This document shows positions 37,735 through 45,245 of a stretch of 64,000 bases of DNA, one piece after another. Source of the DNA: Flavobacterium gillisiae (GTDB taxonomy: Bacteria; Bacteroidota; Bacteroidia; Flavobacteriales; Flavobacteriaceae); assembly GCF_900107635.1 (NCBI RefSeq), contig NZ_FNRD01000006.1, positions 124,001 to 188,000 of the forward strand, read 5' to 3'. The notes below the pieces were generated by a model. That model was not told where the DNA came from and searched no databases. It was given only the letters and a program-made list of their open reading frames with translations. Every line of letters starts with the position of its first letter. Positions within the stretch are counted from its first letter, which is position 1. The position numbers and the translations under genes are program-made.

Positions 37735-37765
37735 CAAAAATATACAATTTTGTATGCTTCCCCAA
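37735..37765 (-). promoter_or_regulatory. Promoter of the sigma factor gene
   Basis: On the minus strand TTGG (37762-37765), 19 bases and TATTTTTG (37735-37742) fit the Bacteroidetes promoter TTG-N19/20-TAnnTTTG. Transcription would begin near 37728, downstream of the most upstream TTG codon. Confidence 0.6.
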
Positions 37766-37924
37766 TTTTTTGTTAAATTACTTTGCTTCGCATAAAAAGG
37801 CTAAGTTTATATTCTCGAGATACGTTTTCCTAGATACGCTACTCAAATAAGAATCAAACCTAAAAAGATTCCTAATCAAACCATATTGAATAACTAGGAA
37901 TCACTTTTTCTATAAATTGGAATT

Positions 37925-38314
37925 TTAATCGATTGCCATCTCTGGAATTTCACCATCAACGATTAATTGAGCAGCTGTAGCTTTTATAATTTCTTCAACC
38001 GAAACTCCAGGCGCTCTTTCTACTAACCTAAAACCATTAGGCGTAACTTCTAAAACAGCTAACTCAGTAACTACCTTTTTTACACAACCAACACCGGTTA
38101 ATGGCAGCGTACATTTTTTTAGAATTTTAGATTCTCCTGCTTTATTAATGTGCATCATTGCCACGATGATATTTTCAGCAGATGCTACTAAATCCATCGC
38201 ACCACCCATGCCTTTTACCATCTTTCCTGGAATTTTCCAATTGGCAATATCTCCATTTTCAGACACTTCCATGGCACCCAAAATTGTTAAATCTACTTTT
38301 TGAGCCCGAATCAT
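37925..38314 (-). pseudogene. scoB: 3-oxoacid CoA-transferase subunit B, 5'-truncated remnant
   Basis: Only the last 128 or so residues of a normally ~217-residue subunit B are present, from 'MIRAQKVDLTILGAMEVSEN' to 'GEIPEMAID'. The N-terminal part, which carries the catalytic Glu of the 'ENG' motif, is missing; upstream of Met1 the frame runs only about 15 unrelated codons to a TAA. No scoA is nearby. It lies 66 bases from the 3' end of an exonuclease gene whose own 3' fragment is duplicated at 18992. The remaining sequence is intact, which suggests recent loss. Confidence 0.8.
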
Positions 38315-38380
38315 CGTGTTGCAAGTCCATCCTAAATGCCCACTATCAAACTTATGATTGAACCTTTACAAACATCTTTA

Positions 38381-38995
38381 CTACTTCCATTTGTTTTTAA
38401 GTCGCAAAAAAATCAATGCTGTTATGTACGCGTCCCCAATTGCCGTGTGTCGGTCACTACTTTGGATCTTGAAAATTCCACATAATTCATCCAAACCTGT
38501 ATGCTGATCTTCCTGTAGCCCTTTAAATTTTTGATACATCGCATCAGTATCAATACTTCTATTTTTAAGCTTACCCAGCCCCATCCGTTTTAATGCTTCA
38601 TTTATCATTTTAACATCAAAACTCACATGATGACCCACAAGTACAGCATCCTTTATGAAGCCAAGAAATTGTATCACTGCTTCAGTTTCTATTATTTTTT
38701 CTTCCTTCCCTTCTTTTAAAATTCCATGAATAGGCACTGTTTCTTTTTTAAAAATATCTTGACTCAAAAACAACTCTAAATAATCACTTACGCTAATAGT
38801 GTTTTCATAAATACCAACAGCACCAATAGACAGAATTACATCTGTTCTATAATCCAAGCCTGTAGTTTCTGTATCAAAAGCCACAATCCGTTGTTCTAAA
38901 TTCTTTTTTACTTTAGAATCAAAACAGGACAAATAGCTTTGCCAAAATTCAGGATAGACTTTTTCATCTTTTTTAAACCAATTAAATAGCTTCAT
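38381..38995 (-). CDS. DnaQ-type 3'-5' exonuclease
   Basis: A 204-residue DEDD exonuclease. Exo I is 'IVAFDTETTGLDYRTD' (about 37-52), exo II lies in 'VLVGHHVSFDVKMINEAL', and exo III is '[15 protein letters not shown]' with the His of the DEDDh type. It resembles the epsilon proofreading subunit but stands alone. Start codon directly follows the stop of the CBS/DUF294 gene (no gap), a pairing that suggests a shared function in nucleotide or nucleic-acid handling. A 130-base copy of its 3' end lies at 18992-19121. Confidence 0.92.
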   Translation of the reverse strand: MKLFNWFKKDEKVYPEFWQSYLSCFDSKVKKNLEQRIVAFDTETTGLDYRTDVILSIGAVGIYENTISVSDYLELFLSQDIFKKETVPIHGILKEGKEEKIIETEAVIQFLGFIKDAVLVGHHVSFDVKMINEALKRMGLGKLKNRSIDTDAMYQKFKGLQEDQHTGLDELCGIFKIQSSDRHTAIGDAYITALIFLRLKNKWK

Positions 38996-40915
38996 TTAAG
39001 TAAAATAAGTAAGTTGAAATCGAGTTTTGAGAATTTCCTGCACCTCGTGTATCGGCTGAAAAGCATTTTTGAGCTTTACCTTATCCAGCTTTGACAATTT
39101 ATTTAAGTCTAGATATCGTCCACTGGAATTACTAGCGAAACCTTCTTCGGTTCTAAATTTTTGCAATACAGAGAATGCCTCCGAACAAGCCTCATAAATC
39201 GCAGCGTTTTGCGGCTCTAAAGCTGCTAATTCTTTAAATCGTACCAAAGTATTATTAGTCCCGGTAATTTTCTGATTCAAACACAACAATCTGGCCGCAT
39301 CAATTAAAGGCATTAACCCACGACCTTTAACATCAAAACTATCTTTATATTCGCCGTCTTTCTCTACTAAAAACTGCCTAAAAAAACCTAATGGAGGTGG
39401 GCTTTTCATAGCATCTCCTCCTAAGTAAGCAAAGAAGATTTGATTATTATCTATATTTTTAAAAATAGCCTCCGTAATTGCGTCAACCAACGTTTTATCT
39501 CCATAAACAAAGTCATAATCAAAAAAAATGGAGCACATTAGAATCCCTTTCTCTCCCGGGCTGTGAATCCAAGTCCCATACTGCTCCTTCCATTCTGTTA
39601 CTGACTTGCACCATAATGGATTACTCGCCATCATTTCAGCGGGGCAAAATTCGTAGCCTACTACATTTAATACATTCGTCACATTTTCTGCTAATTCTAT
39701 AAAGTATTTTTTAACCTCATCGTATCGTTCTGCGGCTACATCTTCAAAAACCAAGGCATTATCTTGATCTGTCAATAACAATTGTTCTTTTCTTCCCTGG
39801 CTTCCTATATTCAACCATGCAAATGGAACGGGAGGTTGTTCCTTCATTTTTAAAATAGACAACTCGATGGCTCTTTTTGTAATAGCCGTATTAATCTCCC
39901 CTACAATCTGACAAATGTGTCCGACAGGAATATTTTCATACAACGCATTCTGAATCAGCTGCGTTAGATTCTCTCTAATCCCTTGAAGTTCTACAGCAGT
40001 ATTTGCACGTTTTGTTTGTTTCACAAGCACTCCAGGGTTATTAGCCTGAGCGGTAAAAACATCGTGTTCGGAAATAATCCCTATAATTTCTGATGTTGCC
40101 GTACCATCTGAAGTCACACACAAATGCCCAATATTATGCTGCATCATTAGCAATTGGACCTCAGCAACAGATCGATTTGCAGGGACAGTAATTACCGGTG
40201 TTGACATAATTTGGTCCGCGGTATCGTTGATAGCAAACATTCCCGTAGCAATTTTAGAACGCAAATCTTTGTCGGTAATAATACCAATTGGCAATTGATT
40301 CTCTTCAATAACAACACTTCCTATTTTATACTTCACCATCATCTCAGCTATACTTTTTACAGTTACTTTTCTGTTAGCCGTGATCGGGTTTTCAGTATGC
40401 GAAATGGGTTTGAAATACTGAATTATAGCATCCTGTTCGTTATAAACAACATTTTCTGAAATCAGTTTTCCCTTATTCTCTTTGTCGTAGGGATTTCGTG
40501 TATTAGACGCGAAACTTTCTAATAAAAACTCAGAAACCTCCGGATTCTGAAAAACATAGGTTTTAAAAACAGCAATTGGAATAGCGTAAAGTAAACTTTC
40601 CTCGCGAGCCATGGCGTCCATCAAATAGTTATCCTTAGCAAAGAAAGGACGCAACCCTATAATATCACCTTCATCACATTTATCGATCAGGATTTCTTTT
40701 TCATCATAAGAAATCGACAAGCCCACTGCTCCGTCTTTCACAATATAAAAAAAAGAATGCGGCTGGTCATTCACATTAAAAAGCACCTGATTTTTTTCCA
40801 AATAAACCACCTGACATTCTTTGGAGATGGCAATCAAATCAGGCATACTAAGACTCAAAAAGGGAGGGTGTTTTTGTAAAAAATCGGCTACTCGTTCTGC
40901 TATTGAATTTTTCAT
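38996..40915 (-). CDS. Cyclic-nucleotide-binding/CBS/DUF294 nucleotidyltransferase-like protein
   Basis: A 639-residue multidomain protein: cNMP-binding fold (about 15-130), CBS pair (about 170-290, 'KIGSVVIEENQLPIGIITDKDL' area), DUF294 nucleotidyltransferase domain (about 320-455) with 'GSQGRKEQLLLTDQDNALVF' keeping the GS and DxD-like acidic residues, and a DUF294 C-terminal helical domain (about 490-630). It resembles GlnD-like regulators that modify a partner protein; the partner is unknown. It is cotranscribed with the exonuclease gene that starts at its stop codon. Confidence 0.9.
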   Translation of the reverse strand: MKNSIAERVADFLQKHPPFLSLSMPDLIAISKECQVVYLEKNQVLFNVNDQPHSFFYIVKDGAVGLSISYDEKEILIDKCDEGDIIGLRPFFAKDNYLMDAMAREESLLYAIPIAVFKTYVFQNPEVSEFLLESFASNTRNPYDKENKGKLISENVVYNEQDAIIQYFKPISHTENPITANRKVTVKSIAEMMVKYKIGSVVIEENQLPIGIITDKDLRSKIATGMFAINDTADQIMSTPVITVPANRSVAEVQLLMMQHNIGHLCVTSDGTATSEIIGIISEHDVFTAQANNPGVLVKQTKRANTAVELQGIRENLTQLIQNALYENIPVGHICQIVGEINTAITKRAIELSILKMKEQPPVPFAWLNIGSQGRKEQLLLTDQDNALVFEDVAAERYDEVKKYFIELAENVTNVLNVVGYEFCPAEMMASNPLWCKSVTEWKEQYGTWIHSPGEKGILMCSIFFDYDFVYGDKTLVDAITEAIFKNIDNNQIFFAYLGGDAMKSPPPLGFFRQFLVEKDGEYKDSFDVKGRGLMPLIDAARLLCLNQKITGTNNTLVRFKELAALEPQNAAIYEACSEAFSVLQKFRTEEGFASNSSGRYLDLNKLSKLDKVKLKNAFQPIHEVQEILKTRFQLTYFT

Positions 40916-41133
40916 AAACTGTTTATTGATATCTAAAATTACATAAAATAGACAAGGTTCTAACTATAGACTAATTAAACTCTGAAAAAACCAAGAGTAA
41001 ATCCCGGTTAAAACTGCTAAAACCTCAACAAATCGCCAACATAAATAAACTTATTATAAATTAAGACCATTTTATTTACATTATTCGTTTACTATAATTG
41101 CTAATTTACTATATTTATGCAAATTTTATATAT

Positions 41134-41553
41134 ATGGAGCTTTTAGCCTGTCCGAAATGTCAAGGAACCCACATCATAAAAAGCGGTGTAATCAACAACA
41201 AACAAAGGTATCTATGTAAAAAATGCAATTATTTTTTTACTGTTAATAAAATCGGAAAAAAGATAGATGATTACTATGTAACAAAAGCATTACAGCTGTA
41301 CCTAGAAGGATTGAGTTATCGAGAAATCGAGCGTATTATTGGGGTGTCCCATGTTACGGTCAGTAACTGGGTAAAGTCTTTTAATATAAAAAAACCTTCT
41401 CATGGTAACTACCATCCTACTTACAAGATTTTTAATCACTTAGAACTAGTAGAATACATCAAAAACAAAGATTTACTATCAGGAGCAGGAATGATAATAA
41501 CCGAGTTAGGGGATAAGTTTATGCTTATAAAATGGGAACGTTTCAAAGATTAA
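41134..41553 (+). CDS. Zinc-ribbon/HTH DNA-binding protein related to IS1-family InsA
   Basis: A 139-residue protein. An N-terminal zinc ribbon has Cys6, Cys9, Cys28 and Cys31; an HTH follows ('LSYREIERIIGVSHVTVSNW', about 55-75). The rest (to 139) lacks a DDE catalytic domain, and no inverted repeats flank the gene, so it is not an active insertion element. The ATG at 41134 is chosen because the ribbon then begins at residue 6; the TTG at 41098 adds only hydrophobic residues. It lies 108 bases upstream of an acetate-uptake operon on the same strand and may regulate it; that role is inferred. Confidence 0.75.
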   Translation: MELLACPKCQGTHIIKSGVINNKQRYLCKKCNYFFTVNKIGKKIDDYYVTKALQLYLEGLSYREIERIIGVSHVTVSNWVKSFNIKKPSHGNYHPTYKIFNHLELVEYIKNKDLLSGAGMIITELGDKFMLIKWERFKD

Positions 41554-41661
41554 CTATATCTTTTTACACAAATATATACCTTACTTTTTTTTCTTAACAA
41601 AAAATTAGACTTTGGCGGTCTAGAAACTAACCATTTCTCTTAACCAAACTAATAATTAATT

Positions 41662-42900
41662 ATGAAAAAAGTTTATTTGATTGCAGCAGTCCTGCTTCTA
41701 TCCTTAAAAGGCTTTTCACAAGGCTCTCCTGATTATGGAGCCGGAATGAAATTTAACCTTAATGAGGATGGCTCAAAGTATCTTAGAGTGATATCTTGGG
41801 CGCAAATTTGGGGACAATACAATTCAGACCGTCCACTTGACGGAAATGGAAATCAACAGGCTGATTTAGATTTTAGCGTAAGAAGAGCACGTGTACTTAT
41901 GTATGCGCAAATTAACAAAGACTTTTTAATTGTAACTCATTTTGGACTTAATAGTCTAAACGCAGATTCAATGAGTCCTACAGGAAAAGGGGATGGCTCA
42001 CAATTATTTATGCATGATGTTTGGGCTCAATACAGCCTTGGAAAAGACAATGCTATTGGGGGTGGATTACATTACTGGAACGGAATCTCTCGTTTGAACA
42101 ACCAAAGTACATTAAACCTGATGACCTTAGACAACCAAAGACAAGCTTGGGCTACTTTAGGTTTATCTGATCAATTTGCCAGACATATTGGGGTATACGC
42201 CAAAGGAGCTTTTGGGAAATTTCAATATCGCGTTTCGATGAATGGTGCGGCTACAACAAATTTACAAGCCACTACAGCGCCTACAAACAACGGTCCAGCA
42301 ACTTATACTGGTAAAAGATTATTAGGCTCAAAAGAAGCAGGAAGAACATACGCTGGTTATTTTGAATATGGCTTTTTAGATTCTGAAAGCAACTTCTTAC
42401 CTTATAAAGTAGGTACTTATTTAGGAACAAAAAAAGTATTCAATATAGGAGCTGGTTTCTTTTCACATCCTAATGGTTCTGTAATTGCTGATGCAGCTGG
42501 GAATTTAAGCGGAGAAAACGTTACTATTTTTGGACTTGATGCATTTTATGATGTCCCAGTAGGAACTCAAGGCGCTGCTCTTACAGCATATGCCTTATAT
42601 CAAAACAATGATTACGGAAAAGACTACAGACTAGGGACAACTTATGAAACAGGATCAATGGTCCATGGACATCTAGGTTACGTTTTGCCTGGAAAATCAA
42701 AAACTCGCTTTCAACCGTATGTGTCTTATGACCAAAGACAAATAGATGCTATAAACGACAATGCTTCTCAAGTAGGTATTGGTGCTAATGCTTTTTTTAG
42801 CGGTCATAATTCTAAACTAACTTTAGAATACCAAACTTTAAAATATGGTACAAACAAAGCGGTAAATACAATTACGCTGCAAGCAATGATTTACCTATAA
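41662..42900 (+). CDS. Outer membrane porin
   Basis: A 412-residue protein with a signal peptide (about 1-19, 'LSLKGFSQ'), alternating beta strands and a C-terminal strand ending 'TLQAMIYL'. The N-terminal 'YLRVISWAQIWGQYNSDRP' and 'FSVRRARVLMYAQINKDF' segments resemble the OprP/porin_O group. It is the first gene of a set with a DUF4212 protein and an SLC5 symporter, 28 bases ahead of the next gene, so it probably lets a small organic acid cross the outer membrane. Confidence 0.75.
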   Translation: MKKVYLIAAVLLLSLKGFSQGSPDYGAGMKFNLNEDGSKYLRVISWAQIWGQYNSDRPLDGNGNQQADLDFSVRRARVLMYAQINKDFLIVTHFGLNSLNADSMSPTGKGDGSQLFMHDVWAQYSLGKDNAIGGGLHYWNGISRLNNQSTLNLMTLDNQRQAWATLGLSDQFARHIGVYAKGAFGKFQYRVSMNGAATTNLQATTAPTNNGPATYTGKRLLGSKEAGRTYAGYFEYGFLDSESNFLPYKVGTYLGTKKVFNIGAGFFSHPNGSVIADAAGNLSGENVTIFGLDAFYDVPVGTQGAALTAYALYQNNDYGKDYRLGTTYETGSMVHGHLGYVLPGKSKTRFQPYVSYDQRQIDAINDNASQVGIGANAFFSGHNSKLTLEYQTLKYGTNKAVNTITLQAMIYL

Positions 42901-42927
42901 TCTATTCACTTTTTAATCACAACTATC

Positions 42928-43188
42928 ATGAGCGATAAACAAGACAACGCAACTGCGTATTGGAAGGAAAACCTAAAATACCTTCTAATCTTATTAAGTA
43001 TTTGGTTTGCTGTTTCCTACGGGGCAGGAATCCTTTTCAAACAAGCATTAGATTCCTTTAAATTAGGTGGCTTTCCACTTGGTTTCTGGTTCGCACAACA
43101 AGGTTCAATTTATGTATTTGTCATACTAATATTTGTTTATGTTCATTTAATGAACAAACTAGACAAAAAATACGGTTACGACGAATAA
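42928..43188 (+). CDS. DUF4212 small symporter subunit
   Basis: An 86-residue protein with two membrane helices (about 15-33 and 51-72). The family is found next to SLC5-type symporters and is thought to be their small subunit. It starts 28 bases after the porin and ends 28 bases before the symporter, as expected for an operon. Confidence 0.9.
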   Translation: MSDKQDNATAYWKENLKYLLILLSIWFAVSYGAGILFKQALDSFKLGGFPLGFWFAQQGSIYVFVILIFVYVHLMNKLDKKYGYDE

Positions 43189-43216
43189 TTTAAAAACTAT
43201 AAAAAAATAAAACATC

Positions 43217-44968
43217 ATGGATTTACAAACTTGGACCTATATACTTGTTGGAGTAACATTTGCCCTCTATATTGGAATTGCAATCTGGTCGCGTGCGACA
43301 TCAACTAAAGAATTTTATGTTGCCGGTGGAGAAATTTCGCCATTAGCAAATGGTATGGCTACGGCCGCTGACTGGATGAGTGCCGCTTCCTTTATATCTA
43401 TGGCTGGAATCATCTCCTTTGATGGATATGACGGAGCCGTTTATTTGATGGGATGGACGGGTGGATATGTATTACTTGCCCTTTTACTTGCCCCTTATCT
43501 AAGGAAATTTGGGAAATTTACCGTGCCAGATTTCATTGGAGAACGTTACTATTCTAATAGCGCTAGAACTGTTGCTGTCGTTTGTGCGCTAGTCGTTTCT
43601 TTTACCTACGTAGCTGGACAAATGCGCGGTGTAGGTCTCGTATTTTCTAAATTTTTAGAAGTTGACATTAACACTGGAGTTATCATAGGAATGGTAATTG
43701 TTTTGTTCTACGCCACTCTAGGAGGAATGAAAGGGATCACATATACCCAAGTAGCACAATATTGTGTCTTAATATTCGCCTTCATGGTTCCTGCTATCTT
43801 TATTTCTATACAAATGACAGGTAACCCAGTTCCACAATTAGGAATGGGAGGAAAAGTTTTAGGGACTGATACCTATTTACTTGACAAATTAAACGGTCTT
43901 TCTACAGACCTTGGATTTGCAGTATATACTGATGGAACAAAATCAATGATAGATGTATTTGCAATCACATTAGCCTTAATGGTTGGTACTGCTGGATTAC
44001 CTCACGTTATTGTTCGCTTCTTTACCGTTAAAAGAGTAAAGGATGCTAGAAAATCAGCTGGATATGCCTTGATTTTAATTGCCATATTATATACTACTGC
44101 ACCGGCAATTTCTGTTTTTGCAAAAACAAACTTAATTGAAACTGTTAACGGAAAAGACTACACTTCAATGCCAGCATGGTTTACTAAATGGGAGAAGACC
44201 GGTTTATTAGCTTTTGAAGATAAAAACGGAGATGGTAAAATTCAATATTATAATGACAAGTCTAAAGACGCTGCATTTTTAGCAGCTGAAGAAGCAAAAG
44301 GAAATAAAGGTAGCGAGTTAGTTATCGATAAAGACATCATGGTTCTTGCTAATCCTGAAATTGCGAACTTACCTAACTGGGTTATTGCATTAGTTGCAGC
44401 TGGAGCATTAGCTGCTGCCTTATCTACTGCTGCTGGTTTATTATTAGTAATTTCAGCTTCTGTATCTCATGATATTATCAAAAAAATGATCAACCCAAAT
44501 ATTTCTGAAAAAGGAGAACTTTGGGCTGCCCGTGGAGCTGCAGCAGTTGCAGTAGTTATTGCAGGTTATTTTGGAATCAATCCTCCAGGTTTTGTCGCCG
44601 CAGTTGTAGCGCTTGCTTTTGGATTAGCCGCTGCATCTCTTTTCCCTGCGATTATCCTTGGGATTTTTGATAAGAAAATGAATAAAGAAGGAGCTATATC
44701 AGGTATGGTTATCGGACTTTTATTGATGATTTTCTACATGTTGAAATTCAAATTCGGTCTTTTTGATGGTGGACAAGATGCTGTTGCTGGTTTAAAAGAA
44801 AGCTGGTGGTTTGGAATTTCCCCTGAAGGTTTTGGAACCATAGCAATGATTGTAAACTTTGTTGTAGCATTTACAGTTAAAAGTTTTACACCTGCGCCTC
44901 CACAAGACGTTCAAGATATTGTAGAGCATATTAGAATTCCTTCTGGTGCTGGCGAAGCGACTCATTAA
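43217..44968 (+). CDS. SLC5-family sodium:solute symporter (ActP-like, acetate)
   Basis: A 583-residue symporter of the VC_2705/ActP group, which imports acetate or similar acids with Na+. Core motifs are 'EFYVAGGEISPLANGMATAADWMSAASF' (in two parts), 'YVAGQMRGVGLVFSKFLEV', and 'GLPHVIVRFFTVKRVKDAR'. A periplasmic loop near residues 335-350 has an EF-hand-like run 'DKNGDGKIQYYND', which is common in this subgroup. The upstream DUF4212 gene and downstream acs gene support acetate as substrate. Confidence 0.92.
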   Translation: MDLQTWTYILVGVTFALYIGIAIWSRATSTKEFYVAGGEISPLANGMATAADWMSAASFISMAGIISFDGYDGAVYLMGWTGGYVLLALLLAPYLRKFGKFTVPDFIGERYYSNSARTVAVVCALVVSFTYVAGQMRGVGLVFSKFLEVDINTGVIIGMVIVLFYATLGGMKGITYTQVAQYCVLIFAFMVPAIFISIQMTGNPVPQLGMGGKVLGTDTYLLDKLNGLSTDLGFAVYTDGTKSMIDVFAITLALMVGTAGLPHVIVRFFTVKRVKDARKSAGYALILIAILYTTAPAISVFAKTNLIETVNGKDYTSMPAWFTKWEKTGLLAFEDKNGDGKIQYYNDKSKDAAFLAAEEAKGNKGSELVIDKDIMVLANPEIANLPNWVIALVAAGALAAALSTAAGLLLVISASVSHDIIKKMINPNISEKGELWAARGAAAVAVVIAGYFGINPPGFVAAVVALAFGLAAASLFPAIILGIFDKKMNKEGAISGMVIGLLLMIFYMLKFKFGLFDGGQDAVAGLKESWWFGISPEGFGTIAMIVNFVVAFTVKSFTPAPPQDVQDIVEHIRIPSGAGEATH

Positions 44969-45006
44969 AAATTATTAAATAGGTTATAAAAATTATTTTT
45001 AAACTA

Positions 45007-45038
45007 TACAATCTCTACATTTGTTTGTAGAGATTGTA
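45007..45038 (+). terminator. Hairpin terminator or attenuator
   Basis: TACAATCTCTAC (45007-45018) and GTAGAGATTGTA (45027-45038) form a perfect 12-base stem with an 8-base loop and a T-rich tail. It lies 39 bases after the symporter stop and 12 bases before the next gene, so it can separate transporter expression from sensor expression. Confidence 0.7.
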
Positions 45039-45050
45039 TTATTTAACACC

Positions 45051-45245
45051 ATGAAAAAAAGACACGAACAAAAGTTGGTTATCCTTTCAATGCTTTTAAT
45101 ATTAGCATTGAATATTCCGCTATTGCTATTATTCGATAATTCAAAATCTCTTTTTGGATTCCCAATAATCTACGTGTATATCTTTTCGGCATGGTTGTTC
45201 TCTATAGCGATATCGTACATAATCATAAAAAAATATTATGAGTAG
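45051..45245 (+). CDS. Small two-helix membrane protein of the sensor operon
   Basis: A 64-residue protein with two membrane helices (about 10-24 and 34-56) and no recognised family. The ATG at 45051 ('MKKRHEQKLVILSMLL') is preferred to an upstream TTG-type start at 45021 that lies inside the hairpin. Its last codons overlap the sensor kinase by 8 bases. Its size and layout recall DUF4212-like small subunits, and it may partner the SLC5-type domain of the kinase. Confidence 0.7.
   Translation: MKKRHEQKLVILSMLLILALNIPLLLLFDNSKSLFGFPIIYVYIFSAWLFSIAISYIIIKKYYE

Noticed and set aside
41098..41553. Complete insertion sequence of the IS1 type
   Set aside because: Only a ribbon/HTH protein is present; no second reading frame, no DDE domain, no terminal inverted repeats or target duplication around it.
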